Part shown: one piece after another, positions 54,566 through 63,207 of the stretch
Layout of the letters: every line of letters starts with the position of its first letter
How positions within the stretch are numbered: the first letter of the stretch is position 1
Assembly: GCA_943846595.1 (NCBI GenBank)
Contig: OX044355.1
Span: 2,223,501 to 2,287,500, forward strand
DNA: 64,000 nt
Direction of reading: 5' to 3'
Source: an uncultured Polaribacter sp.
Lineage (GTDB): Bacteria; Bacteroidota; Bacteroidia; Flavobacteriales; Flavobacteriaceae
Translations under genes and position numbers: made by a program
The notes under the pieces: model-generated
Database searches by the model: none
Told to the model about the DNA's origin: nothing
Seen by the model: the letters and a program-made list of their open reading frames with translations, nothing else

Positions 54566-55132
54566 TTATTCTTCGTTTGTTTCTATATCTCCAATGACAT
54601 TTTTTGCCAAATGCTTGCTCAAATCCTCTTTGCATTCAAAGCCAACTCCCTTTACGATACTCGTTGGCGTGGTTAGTATAAAAGCTTTTTCTGAGTAAAA
54701 ATAGGCTGTTTTTTGATCCCACAGCAACTGTTCTGTTTCTAATCTCGATTTTTCTGTGTGGTTGACTACGACCACATTTCCTCTAATTTCTGAAACTTTG
54801 GTTTTGGAATACGAAAGTGCGTAATCTCCTGTAATAGTCACAGAATCGTTGCTTTTTTTACTGAAATTTACAATTTTTATTCCAATTGGAAACTCATTAT
54901 AAGGATGGTTTTTCCGATTGGTAAAATCATGTAAAAGTGGTGTGATTAGTTTTGAGGTAACTCTACCTGAATCTTTATACACATGATAGGCATCTTTTGC
55001 AACTCCGATGGGTAAATTTTTATCTGCTAAAAAATCACGTACTTTTTTAGAATCGTTTGTGCATGAAAAAAGCATTCCAATTGTTAAGACAACAGGAATG
55101 CTTTTTTGTATTATTTTTTTTGTGAACTCCAC
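54566..55132 (-). CDS. lptC: LPS export ABC transporter periplasmic protein LptC
   Basis: LptC is an inner-membrane-anchored protein that receives lipopolysaccharide and passes it to LptA. The lipoprotein-like N-terminus (IPVVLTIGMLFSC) is followed by the OstA-like beta-jelly-roll. Recognisable pieces are VKVSEIRGNVVVVN and TEQLLWDQKTAYFYSEKAFILTTPTSIVKG-like strands (given in part). The 188-residue length is typical. It starts 2 bp after the TPR gene and is followed by a small membrane protein, consistent with an envelope operon. Confidence 0.88.
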   Translation of the reverse strand: MEFTKKIIQKSIPVVLTIGMLFSCTNDSKKVRDFLADKNLPIGVAKDAYHVYKDSGRVTSKLITPLLHDFTNRKNHPYNEFPIGIKIVNFSKKSNDSVTITGDYALSYSKTKVSEIRGNVVVVNHTEKSRLETEQLLWDQKTAYFYSEKAFILTTPTSIVKGVGFECKEDLSKHLAKNVIGDIETNEE

Positions 55133-55134
55133 AA

Positions 55135-56475
55135 TTATTTGGGTACGCTAACAGATTCTCCAATCCAACATTTTACAACAAAAGAACTTCCTGGTTCAAC
55201 ACCTGCAGTAAAAATCATTTTCTTGTTGGGTGCATTCCCTTTGTATGTTCGAATGTATTTATTAGCCAAAACACTGATACTTGGATCTACCGCTGCGGCT
55301 CTTTTTGCTTTGTTTAAAGCAGCTACATAGGTCATTCTTTTTTCAAATTCCCCATTACCACATTGATTCACACTTGACGCATACAAGGTGGCAATTAACA
55401 AATATGCTTTTCCTAGGTTTGGATTGAATCTTAATGCTTCTCTTGCCAAACTTCTTGCCTTTAACTTTTGTCCTTTTTTAGAAGCATATTGTGCAAACTT
55501 TAATTTGAAATTTGCTTTCTTAATTGGATCTTGTTCTAAGTCGAATGCTTTTTGTCGCATTTGATCTGCACCAACGGTATCGCCATTTTTTTCTAAAACG
55601 ACTGCGACAAAAGAATAGGAATCTGATGATGGAGAAGCTTCAGCATAGGCTCTTGCAAGTTTTTCATATAAAGGGTCTTCTGTACACCCTTTATTATACA
55701 TTCTACTCACGGCTCTTTTTAACCAAGCAGCATTCAATTTGTTTACTTCAAAATCTCTGGTATATAAAGGAATCAATCTTTCACATGTAGACAATGTAAT
55801 GATCATGTTATCTAAGCCCGCTTCTACTTGTCCTAAAGCTTTCGAGTTTACAGAATACATTCTTAATTGTTTCTTTTCTGATTTATCTAAAGCAATACTA
55901 TCAGACATTTTCTTATACAGTGGTGCTAATTTTTTTGCATAGCCTTCCAATTTATCTCCTACAGATTCTAAAACGTCATCGTAGGTATCAAATACTTTTT
56001 GAGGATTGGTTTCTTTATTTCTGTCGGTCATTCCTTGAAAATACTTATACAAGTTCTTCACCCCCATTTTGGTTGGATCTATATTGTATGCTTTTTCTAG
56101 GATTGAAAAAATAACGTCTGCTTCTGCTAATTTGTTTTTAGATAGGTAGGTTGCATAATCACTATGCACTTTTGCAGGATTCTTTTTTGGGAAATATTGC
56201 AATCTTTGCTCATATACTCTTTTAGCTAAAGCTGGGTCTTTTAAAACATCCTCAGCCATATTTGCACCATACTTATAGATATTTACAGATAAATCTTGAC
56301 AGTTATCCATCAAATAGTTCCAGTTTACAAGGGCGTCATCATATTTTTTTGACTTATAATCTCCTTTAAAAAGATTGTATTTTATTTTACACTCTCTTTC
56401 TGCATCTTCCTGCGCATTTGTTTTTGCTGTTGTCATCAATAACATTGCAGCTAATAAAAACATAATTTTCTTCAT
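55135..56475 (-). CDS. Exported TPR-repeat protein
   Basis: From the ATG at 56475 (signal MKKIMFLLAAMLLMTTAKTNAQ) the protein is about 446 residues of helical repeats, including KANFKLKFAQYASKKGQKLKARSLAREALRFNPNLGKAYL-like TPR helices (partial). The C-terminus is beta-rich (IFTAGVEPGSSFVVKCWIGESVSVPK). It probably scaffolds envelope assembly. Its place between an outer-membrane barrel gene and lptC is conserved in Flavobacteriia by my recollection. The function is unproven. Confidence 0.75.
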   Translation of the reverse strand: MKKIMFLLAAMLLMTTAKTNAQEDAERECKIKYNLFKGDYKSKKYDDALVNWNYLMDNCQDLSVNIYKYGANMAEDVLKDPALAKRVYEQRLQYFPKKNPAKVHSDYATYLSKNKLAEADVIFSILEKAYNIDPTKMGVKNLYKYFQGMTDRNKETNPQKVFDTYDDVLESVGDKLEGYAKKLAPLYKKMSDSIALDKSEKKQLRMYSVNSKALGQVEAGLDNMIITLSTCERLIPLYTRDFEVNKLNAAWLKRAVSRMYNKGCTEDPLYEKLARAYAEASPSSDSYSFVAVVLEKNGDTVGADQMRQKAFDLEQDPIKKANFKLKFAQYASKKGQKLKARSLAREALRFNPNLGKAYLLIATLYASSVNQCGNGEFEKRMTYVAALNKAKRAAAVDPSISVLANKYIRTYKGNAPNKKMIFTAGVEPGSSFVVKCWIGESVSVPK

Positions 56476-56491
56476 TGTGATATAGTTTTTG

Positions 56492-57793
56492 TTAATCAAT
56501 TCTTCTTTTCTGAAACCAAGCTTGTCTTCCTACTGCATTTAAAGACAGTCCAACTCTTATATTAAAATAATTCTCCTGAATTAGGTTATTACTTGTGGTT
56601 CCTTTTTTACCAAATTCAAACCCTAAATTTAGGTTGGATAGTTTTCTTCCCAATGGCAAACCTAAACCAAAAGACATGCCAAAGTCATTTACCTTCGAAA
56701 AATTAGTTCCCAACCCAGATCCGTCTATCGAAAGTCCGGTGTTCTCATAACGCATTCCTGCTCTATAAGTAACGCGGTCCCAATAACTAGAAATCGATGT
56801 AGCTTTTGGTGTATAATATCCTCCAAGAGAAATACGATCAGATGCATCATATCTAAAAGTATTTCCTGTCCTGTTTAAAAATCCTGAGGTTTGAATTGCA
56901 TTTTGGCTTTCATATTCAAATCCTGCATGCCATTTGTCCAATTTCCCAATTCCAAACCCAAAAATTGTTTGTACGGGTAAATTATACTCTCCTTCAATGG
57001 TTGTTAAATCTTGTTCGTCTCTAATAATTTCTGAACCATTCGCTGACAACGAAAGTGTATAAAAACGTTCGGTTCCTTCTACCTCCAAATCACTTCCAAA
57101 TTTAAAAGTGCTTCCCAAATTTAAAATTAAGTTGTTCTTTAGTTTTGTAGTATACTGCGCGCCCAATTTTACATTTGCTCCTCGAATTATCGAAGATTCA
57201 TTGTATCTCGTAGCATAGACCACGTTTGCAATTTGTTTTGTGAGAATGTTCTGAGTGCTTCCAAAACTAAAATCAGCTTCTATTCCTAATGAAAGTCCTT
57301 TGTAAACTTTCATACCGAAGCTTCCGTAAATTCTATTAACTCCTCCAGTACCTGAAAATATTGAAATTTCTGTTGGATCACCATCGGCATCTAATGTTGT
57401 GTTTGATAAAGAATACCCAACAGAAGACAGGGGCTGCATTCCAAATGAAAAGCCTGCACTTTTACCAATCGGAAAGGCCAATGCAAAATAACTTAAACTG
57501 GTGGCATTTACTGTCTGACTTGCCTCATTGGTCTTCACTGTTAAATCTTTACTTAACAAACCGAAAGAGTAGGTCGTAAACCTTAAATCTGAATAGGCTG
57601 CAGGATTGGTAAAGTTTAAATATTGTGCGCTATTAAAAGCAACTCCGATACCTCCCATACTTGCCTGTTCTATTGTTCTTGAACTAAACTCTTCTCCAAT
57701 ACCAAAGAAAGAATAAGGGGAAGATGTGGTTCTTTGACCGAAAACGACGCTTGAACTTATTAATAGAATTACAATTAGATATTTTTGAATCAT
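56492..57793 (-). CDS. Outer-membrane beta-barrel protein
   Basis: This 433-residue protein has a signal peptide (MIQKYLIVILLISSSVVFGQ) and then the sequence SSPYSFFGIGEEFSSRTIEQASMGGIGVAF, typical of FadL/OmpP1-like or 'hypothetical' barrels of Bacteroidota. Alternating aromatic strands continue to the end (NYFNIRVGLSLN). The start overlaps the coaX stop by 4 bp (ATGA), so the two are translationally coupled. The substrate is unknown. The TPR gene follows after 16 bp. Confidence 0.8.
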   Translation of the reverse strand: MIQKYLIVILLISSSVVFGQRTTSSPYSFFGIGEEFSSRTIEQASMGGIGVAFNSAQYLNFTNPAAYSDLRFTTYSFGLLSKDLTVKTNEASQTVNATSLSYFALAFPIGKSAGFSFGMQPLSSVGYSLSNTTLDADGDPTEISIFSGTGGVNRIYGSFGMKVYKGLSLGIEADFSFGSTQNILTKQIANVVYATRYNESSIIRGANVKLGAQYTTKLKNNLILNLGSTFKFGSDLEVEGTERFYTLSLSANGSEIIRDEQDLTTIEGEYNLPVQTIFGFGIGKLDKWHAGFEYESQNAIQTSGFLNRTGNTFRYDASDRISLGGYYTPKATSISSYWDRVTYRAGMRYENTGLSIDGSGLGTNFSKVNDFGMSFGLGLPLGRKLSNLNLGFEFGKKGTTSNNLIQENYFNIRVGLSLNAVGRQAWFQKRRID

Positions 57794-58518
57794 TTGCTTT
57801 TGTTAAAAATCAATATTTCATTCAATCCGTAAAGGAGAAAATTTTGATTGGCAAATATGCTACTTTTTAATTGCTTTGACAAGAAATTTGCATCTCCTCC
57901 TGTTAAAACTACTGTTAAATCTAAAAATTTCTTTTCATATCGTGAAATAACGCCCTCAATTTCAAAAAGAAGCCCATTTACAACTCCAACATGTATGCTT
58001 TCATTTGTTGAGTTTCCAATAAAATCGATGGGGGCTTGTACTTCTAATGAGGGCAATTTTGCAGTGAATTGATGTAGGGAAGCATAGCGCATTTTTAAAC
58101 CTGGAGCAATTGCACCTCCTCGATAATTAGCCTCTTTATCGATAAAATCAAAAGTAAGACAGGTACCAGCATCTACAACCAATACATTTTTTTGAGGGAA
58201 TTCTTTTTGGGCAGCTACCATCAAAGCTATTCGGTCAACACCTAAAGTATGGGGTGTTGCATAGGTATTTGTAAAAGGCACTTCGATTTGGGATGAAACG
58301 ATTGTAAATGAAACGATTTCTTGGAGCTTTTGGAGTTCAAATTCCGAAATTAAAGCTACTGAGGAAAGAATTCCATTGGCAATTGTATATTTTTTTAAAA
58401 TTTCTTTGACCTTGGAAAGCAGTCTTTTTGTATCAAAAACAAACAGTTCTATCAGTTTATCTTCTTCAAAAACAGCTGCTTTCACTCTTGTATTTCCAAC
58501 ATCTACACTTAAATTCAC
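57790..58518 (-). CDS. coaX: Type III pantothenate kinase
   Basis: CoaX phosphorylates pantothenate to start coenzyme A synthesis. A GTG at 58518 is chosen because the product then begins VNLSVDVGNTRVKAAVFEE, the standard opening with the phosphate-binding DVGNTR motif. Upstream in-frame codons run into the tRNA promoter region. GVDRIALMVAA and VLVVDAGTCLTFDFI are the other conserved blocks. It is about 242 residues. It heads the coaX-barrel-TPR-lptC run and its stop overlaps the barrel gene. Confidence 0.93.
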   Translation of the reverse strand: MNLSVDVGNTRVKAAVFEEDKLIELFVFDTKRLLSKVKEILKKYTIANGILSSVALISEFELQKLQEIVSFTIVSSQIEVPFTNTYATPHTLGVDRIALMVAAQKEFPQKNVLVVDAGTCLTFDFIDKEANYRGGAIAPGLKMRYASLHQFTAKLPSLEVQAPIDFIGNSTNESIHVGVVNGLLFEIEGVISRYEKKFLDLTVVLTGGDANFLSKQLKSSIFANQNFLLYGLNEILIFNKSK

Positions 58519-58570
58519 AATTGCCTTTTTGATGAATTTCAAAAATACAATAGATTTTTTTAAATTTTCC

Positions 58571-58601
58571 TTAGTAGATGTGAAAAAACATATTATATTT
58601 G
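58571..58601 (+). promoter_or_regulatory. tRNA-Phe promoter
   Basis: A perfect TATATTTG -7 box lies at 58594-58601, 16 bp before the tRNA. The -33 element is weak (TTAG at 58571-58574, correct 19-bp spacing). Confidence 0.6.
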
Positions 58602-58617
58602 CCACCGCTAAGGCAAT

Positions 58618-58690
58618 GGTACCTTAGCTCAGTTGGTAGAGCAAAGGACTGAAAATCCTTGTGTCCCTGGTTCGATTCCTGGAGGTACCA
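58618..58690 (+). tRNA. tRNA-Phe (anticodon GAA)
   Basis: GGTACCT pairs with AGGTACC for the acceptor stem; the anticodon stem AAGGA/TCCTT encloses CTGAAAA (anticodon GAA), and GGTTCGATTCC is the T-arm. CCA is not encoded. An accessory island begins right after it. Confidence 0.97.
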
Positions 58691-58699
58691 CAAAATAAT

Positions 58700-58738
58700 C
58701 CCGTAACTCATTTATAAACAATGATTTACGGGTTTTTT
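58700..58738 (+). terminator. Terminator of tRNA-Phe
   Basis: CCCGTAA (58700-58706) and TTACGGG (58726-58732), extended by CTCATT/AATGAT pairing, form a hairpin followed by TTTTTT, 10 bp after the tRNA. Confidence 0.8.
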
Positions 58739-58748
58739 GTTTTTTAGA

Positions 58749-58767
58749 GTTGCTCCAAAGGTTGCTC
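58749..58767. repeat. Paired 7-mer behind tRNA-Phe
   Basis: GTTGCTC occurs at 58749-58755 and 58761-58767, 12 bp apart. The arrangement mirrors the doubled 9-mer behind tRNA-Arg. It may be part of an element attachment or recombinase-binding site, but no integrase is present. Confidence 0.35.
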
Positions 58768-58816
58768 GGGAGATATAAAAAGATAACGGGAAATTGGTTA
58801 TATTAAATTCCAAAAA

Positions 58817-59170
58817 TTAAGTTATTAATGACTTAAGTGAATTATGAAACAACGAATTAAACATTGTGTCATTTGTAAAGTAGATTTCCCTACGATGTAC
58901 CGAGTGCAATATAAAAACCCAAAAGAATGGGTGTTTGTCTGTAAAAAGTGTCTTATAGACGTTAAAAAAGACAATCCAAACTACACATATGGAGGTACTT
59001 GGAAACGATAACAATGTAATTATTTAAAATTTATATTTTAGAGAATACGTTGTGTATTTATGGGGAACTTAGAAACGGTGATCTAACTTCCTTCAATTTA
59101 AAAGGAAGTTAAATAAGTTTGATACTGTAACTCCAAAACTATTGACATTAGATAATTTAAGTTATTAATG
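58817..59170. repeat. 14-bp direct repeat flanking a small gene
   Basis: TTAAGTTATTAATG occurs at 58817-58830 and 59157-59170. The second copy covers the end of the nucleotidyltransferase gene. The 14-bp match could be chance in AT-rich DNA or the footprint of a duplication or insertion. A separate inverted repeat, AACTTCCTT/AAGGAAGTT, lies at 59085-59110 without a T-run. Confidence 0.3.
58844..59011 (+). CDS. Small zinc-ribbon-like protein (55 aa)
   Basis: An ATG at 58844 opens a 55-residue frame with CVIC (residues 8-11) and CKKC (33-36), two C-x-x-C knuckles typical of a zinc ribbon. The rest is basic (MKQRIKH, YRVQYKNPKEWVFV, YTYGGTWKR). I recall close relatives as conserved short hypothetical proteins in Flavobacteriaceae. 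Its role is unknown; nucleic-acid binding is possible. It lies between tRNA-Phe and the nucleotidyltransferase cluster. Confidence 0.7.
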   Translation: MKQRIKHCVICKVDFPTMYRVQYKNPKEWVFVCKKCLIDVKKDNPNYTYGGTWKR

Positions 59171-60275
59171 CAGTGATCGTTTGTTTCCATTTTTCTTGAT
59201 ACCATTTTGGATCTGATAACCTGTAAAATACCCATATTCTCGTTTTTCTATCAACCACCGCTTTCCATAGAATCTCTAAACGAATCTGTAGTAATATTTT
59301 TATATTAAGTATTCGGTGTCTTCTTTTTGTTTTGGATGGGTTAGAAAAATGTATCTGAAAACGTTTTAAAAATGTTGTGATTGCTTTGGTGGAATTGTAC
59401 TGTAGACTTGCAGGCATATTAAACACCTCATAAGTAGTTGCTATAAAACATTCTAATGGTTCCTTTAAATCTTTTAAAGACCCCATTGCTTTACTGGCAA
59501 CTGTTTGTTTAGAAAGTAAAAACACATCGTATGCATTTCTTAAACCGATGTTTTTATAATGGTATCCTCTGTCATTTATTTGATTGGCAATAATCGTTAA
59601 GTTTACCTTATTGGCATAACTCAATACTCGCACACCATTTATAGTTTGTGCACTTTGATGGGTGTTTTTATAATTGAATTCTCCAATGTATTTTTCCATT
59701 AGGTATTCTTTATGCACCTCCACTGCTGCAATATTGTTTTCTTTATGAAGCCTTGGATAATGTTTATTAAAAACATGATCAACATAATCTATTTTTGCAT
59801 TTGATTTTACCGTTCTTTCATATCCGTTTTTATAAAGTATCGCTATTGCTTTTGGATAGTCTTCTTTTGAAAAAATAAAGTCGATGTCTCCAACCATTCG
59901 CTCTGCAGTATCTTCATAGAGGTTGGATAATAAGTTCCCTGTACCTTTTAAGAAAATTGGAGTACAATTATGTGTAACTAATAACGCATTTAGTTCTTTT
60001 GCTTGTTGGATAATAGCGGTATTACGATCTCTATTTAAGTTTGTGATTTCTTCCATATAAGCTACTAAATCCTCTGGAATATACTTTAAAAAATCAGCAC
60101 GTTTTAAATTGCAATACAATGCAGGAAACACATAATGAGCAGTACTTACTTTTACAACCGCATCCCAATCTATATTATTCGATTGTAACTGTTTTTCAAT
60201 TTCTTCACTATTCTTATGTTCTAAAGAAATTGTCAAACATTTTGCCACAAAGTAAAACGTTTCTTTATACGTCAT
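59157..60275 (-). CDS. Nucleotidyltransferase-fold protein (PF14907-type)
   Basis: This 372-residue protein belongs to the uncharacterised nucleotidyltransferase family PF14907. The metal-binding pair is in AERMVGDIDFIFSKEDYPKA (D-x-D around residue 128), with PIFLKGTGNLLSNLYED before it and the Lys/His-rich VDHVFNKHYPRLHKE after it. Relatives lie beside HPr-kinase-like proteins in lasso-peptide and similar modification clusters, where they may add a nucleotide or sugar group. Its start overlaps the end of the kinase-like gene upstream by 11 bp, so the pair is coupled. Confidence 0.8.
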   Translation of the reverse strand: MTYKETFYFVAKCLTISLEHKNSEEIEKQLQSNNIDWDAVVKVSTAHYVFPALYCNLKRADFLKYIPEDLVAYMEEITNLNRDRNTAIIQQAKELNALLVTHNCTPIFLKGTGNLLSNLYEDTAERMVGDIDFIFSKEDYPKAIAILYKNGYERTVKSNAKIDYVDHVFNKHYPRLHKENNIAAVEVHKEYLMEKYIGEFNYKNTHQSAQTINGVRVLSYANKVNLTIIANQINDRGYHYKNIGLRNAYDVFLLSKQTVASKAMGSLKDLKEPLECFIATTYEVFNMPASLQYNSTKAITTFLKRFQIHFSNPSKTKRRHRILNIKILLQIRLEILWKAVVDRKTRIWVFYRLSDPKWYQEKWKQTITALIT

Positions 60276-61464
60276 TATTAAATATTTTAGAAACTGATGC
60301 TACCATTTCATTAGTTTGTGAATAGGTGATTTGATAGCAGTTTAATGTAGCAAACCACTCTAAAAAAGTAGCAGCGTTCTCTTTTTTTGGAGATAACCAA
60401 GAATCAGGTACCAACTGCTCGAAAGCCTTTTGTTTAGATATTTTAGAAAATGATAATGCAACATCTTTTTGGTATTTTATAAATACCAAATCCTTGCAAG
60501 CAAGGTGTGTTTGGAAATCTGTATAATTTGGCGGTAAATAACGAACTCTCTTATTCAATCTTTTTAAATGATATTCTTTGGTATCATTTAATAATGGATA
60601 CAAGGGTGCTAATGTTTTTAAACTACTGTTTTTAACAGAAATGGCTGCAGGAAAATGATATACTTCTTTATTTTTAGCTGCAACTGGCACAAAATCATCA
60701 GCCAAACACTGAAATCCATGTTTCTGAAGAAGTGCCAACGAGGTACTTTTACCATTTCCCGAGTCACCTAAAAAAAGTACTGCCTTTTTTTGTTTGCTTA
60801 CTGCTGATGCGTGAAAAACACCCATCCATTCAGATTCCTCTTTATGATACATTGCTTGTATAAACTCCATAGAAAACTTCCCTTGAAAATAATGAATTTC
60901 TTCCTTAGACCATCCGTACTTTACTTTATTGTTAATTGCTAAATAAATTTTATCATTTGCTGTAAAAACCTTAAAATCGATTTCTTTGTCAGCTGTTTCA
61001 GTTTCTAAGTGTGCAAATTTAGGATGAATATAAGAAGCTTCTAAATCACCTTTATACGAAACTTTTATAAGCGTATTGTTTACTCGATAGGTAGTTATAA
61101 TCTTAAAGTTATCTGGAATTGTAACCTTTGATAATTCGATGATACTTTTCTCTTGAACGGTTATGGATGAATTTAAAACCCGTTCTTTTAACTCTTTTAC
61201 AAACTTTAGAGCCGCTTCAAATGGAACCGATAATGTTGTTTCAAGATGTATTGCAATCGTCTTTGGTAATACCCTATTAATAAGTTTCTCTACAACACTA
61301 AAGGCTTCGTGTTCCAATACCACATATTGGTTGGTTCCCTCCAACCAAAGATATCTTTTATCTTCGATAGTTTTAGTAAGTAATGGACTACTCATTTCTA
61401 TCAAGTTATTGGAATCTGCAGGGTTCATTTTTTGCCAAATTGATTTTGGTACAACTCCAAACAT
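60265..61464 (-). CDS. HPr-kinase/phosphorylase-like ATPase with a foreign N-terminal leader
   Basis: The core is an HprK-like P-loop kinase: FLGDSGNGKSTSLALLQ (Walker A around residue 233), CLADDFVPV, and a following basic Asp/Arg-rich segment. The first ~23 residues (MFGVVPKSIWQKMNPADSNN then LIEM) are instead the opening of an MBL-fold hydrolase. If translation starts at the internal ATG (61395, MSSPLLTKT), the kinase is about 376 residues. Such proteins phosphorylate peptides or serve as modification enzymes in RiPP clusters. It is coupled to the nucleotidyltransferase gene. Confidence 0.8.
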   Translation of the reverse strand: MFGVVPKSIWQKMNPADSNNLIEMSSPLLTKTIEDKRYLWLEGTNQYVVLEHEAFSVVEKLINRVLPKTIAIHLETTLSVPFEAALKFVKELKERVLNSSITVQEKSIIELSKVTIPDNFKIITTYRVNNTLIKVSYKGDLEASYIHPKFAHLETETADKEIDFKVFTANDKIYLAINNKVKYGWSKEEIHYFQGKFSMEFIQAMYHKEESEWMGVFHASAVSKQKKAVLFLGDSGNGKSTSLALLQKHGFQCLADDFVPVAAKNKEVYHFPAAISVKNSSLKTLAPLYPLLNDTKEYHLKRLNKRVRYLPPNYTDFQTHLACKDLVFIKYQKDVALSFSKISKQKAFEQLVPDSWLSPKKENAATFLEWFATLNCYQITYSQTNEMVASVSKIFNNDV

Positions 61465-61516
61465 TGCGCCACCCCTCTAATTTAAAATTACCAGTTTCTA
61501 TAGGATATATCTTCAT
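61396..61516 (-). pseudogene. 5' end of an MBL-fold metallo-hydrolase gene
   Basis: The ATG at 61516 starts MKIYPIETGNFKLEG and, after a one-base shift in a G-run (61472-61475), the other frame continues as AMFGVVPKSIWQKMNPADSNNLIEM. This sequence is the standard opening of the flavobacterial MBL-fold hydrolase (typically 'LDGGAMFGVVPK'). The rest of that gene, including its HxHxDH metal motif, is absent. Without the extra G the two frames are continuous and run directly into the kinase gene. This is therefore a fusion scar. Confidence 0.8.
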
Positions 61517-61842
61517 CTTAAAAATTTAAATCATTCATAATTTTCTATAAAAATAATCAATTAAGGATGTTTGAAAGCATCAAACTCAAATAGATTTGGA
61601 TATGTACAAAGATGAAGAAAAAAAAGATGTTTTTTTGTTAAGAAAAATCTAAAGGTTTATCAGGTTTACAACGTACTCCTTTATTTCTATTTTCTGATGA
61701 ATATCGTTTCCAAAAGGGTCTGTAACGGTTGTTATATAAGATCCTTTAACTGGTTTTAGATTAAAATTGCTGGTTTGTACAAATAGCTTTTTAAAGGGTA
61801 TAATACAATCAATCACTTTTTAAATCTAAATTTTTATCGGTA
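61517..61842. other. Intergenic stretch with one short candidate ORF
   Basis: This spacer, between the MBL-derived start and the thioredoxin-like gene (both minus strand), has no recognised gene. A GTG-started 55-codon frame (minus, 61649-61816; ends ...YVVNLINL, containing KPVKGSYITTVTDPFGN) lies 26 bp after the thioredoxin-like gene. It resembles a C-terminal beta-strand module and is perhaps a gene fragment, but support is weak. No RiPP-type precursor with a leader/core organisation was seen. Confidence 0.35.
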
Positions 61843-63207
61843 TTATAACTTTTCACTCCAAGTTAATAACTGTTCTATAGTCGCTATTTTTTTAAGTATG
61901 ACGCCTTTACTATCTAAAACAAACATAGTAGGTGTGCCAGTTACTGCATAATTCTTAAAATTAACACCATTAAAACCCTCTAAATTACAATAAGTATCCT
62001 TCCATGGAAATGCTGCTGCGCTGTCTTTAAATACCTGCGGGTCTGTATCTGCAGAAAGAGCCACTATTTTTATGCCTTTGGCAACAAGATTAGAATAATG
62101 CTCCTTTAATGCCGCTATGGTTTGTTTACAAGGCCCACAACCAGATTGGTAAAACAATAGCAAACTGTATTTAGATGCTAAAGCATCTGTTTTTAAAAGT
62201 GTATTTACAAGATTTACTTCTTTTTCTGACCCTACATTTTCTTTAATAACGATATCTGGAGCTTGCTTACCCATTGTAGCCTTTATATACACTTGCATAC
62301 TGCCTGCATACGCATTCACTTTACCAGAACCTACCACAGCGTCTGCAATGGCAGCTACATAATTATCTTTCCCATACGTGGTTAAGTAATAGGTAAGTTT
62401 CCCCACAAAATCGGTGTACTGCCTTGGGTTGGTTATTCTATCACTTATCAATTTAAAATCTTTTACAAATTGGGCTTTATCATTTACTACGTTGCTTTGG
62501 TAACCTACCCAATCTCGTATAATAGCAGTCCAATGGCCAGATACATATAAATCATTAAAACTTAAGTCTTTGGTTATAAATTGGTTATAAATAGCTGCTT
62601 TTTCGTCTTCATTAGTTGTTAAATGTGGCGGTATGCCTTTGATAAGATTTACGATGGGTAAAAAGCGGGCATTAAAACTAGGGTTTCTTTTTAGTTGTTT
62701 GTTAAAGTTTTCGAACGCTTCTTTTTGTTTTATTTTTTCTTTATTAAAAATTGTGTACAGCTTTTTATTTTCTGCATACAAAACAGAAGCCTTACTTACA
62801 ACTGCAAATTTTTCTATGATTTGCTGTTGTTGAGTATTTAGGCTGTTCAATTCGTTTACGGCATCAAAACCAGTATAGACAATGTTGTTAGTATCTGGGG
62901 CATCGCTTAAACAAGTTACCGAAAAATTATACCCAGGTATTGCCATGTCTAAACCACCACCTTGGGCAGTGCCCGTAATTAACCAGCGGCTCATTCCTGT
63001 ATAGGGTGCAAATTTTGCTGGTATGGTTAAGGTAAACTTACCATTAGCGGGTATGGTATCTTGTTGTACCGTTTCTTGCTTGCTCCCCTGAAAAATGATA
63101 AAATCATAGGTTTTACCTGCAAAGGCAGGAAAATCCATTGAAACGGATTGAGAAAAGCTGTTTATAGCAATAAACAAAGTAAGGGGTACTAGTATTTTTT
63201 TTATCAT
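61843..63207 (-). CDS. Exported TlpA-family thioredoxin-like protein with large N-terminal domain
   Basis: A signal peptide (MIKKILVPLTLFIAINSFSQ) precedes about 300 residues of uncertain fold (Gln/Thr-rich, DUF4369-like region early) and a C-terminal thioredoxin domain with FYQSGCGPCKQTI (CxxC around residue 356) and GTPTMFVLDSKG (cis-Pro). It probably handles disulfides in the periplasm. Its start overlaps the stop of the upstream small protein by 4 bp (ATGA). That small protein carries a frameshift, so the overlap suggests the two were once coupled. Confidence 0.8.
   Translation of the reverse strand: MIKKILVPLTLFIAINSFSQSVSMDFPAFAGKTYDFIIFQGSKQETVQQDTIPANGKFTLTIPAKFAPYTGMSRWLITGTAQGGGLDMAIPGYNFSVTCLSDAPDTNNIVYTGFDAVNELNSLNTQQQQIIEKFAVVSKASVLYAENKKLYTIFNKEKIKQKEAFENFNKQLKRNPSFNARFLPIVNLIKGIPPHLTTNEDEKAAIYNQFITKDLSFNDLYVSGHWTAIIRDWVGYQSNVVNDKAQFVKDFKLISDRITNPRQYTDFVGKLTYYLTTYGKDNYVAAIADAVVGSGKVNAYAGSMQVYIKATMGKQAPDIVIKENVGSEKEVNLVNTLLKTDALASKYSLLLFYQSGCGPCKQTIAALKEHYSNLVAKGIKIVALSADTDPQVFKDSAAAFPWKDTYCNLEGFNGVNFKNYAVTGTPTMFVLDSKGVILKKIATIEQLLTWSEKL

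Noticed and set aside
58817..59014. A minus-strand ORF opposite the zinc-ribbon gene
   Set aside because: The plus-strand frame has two C-x-x-C knuckles and a compact conserved form; the opposite frame is its shadow.
61649..61816. The small frame before the kinase gene as a RiPP precursor peptide
   Set aside because: It has a GTG start, no leader/core division and looks like a beta-strand fragment of a larger protein.
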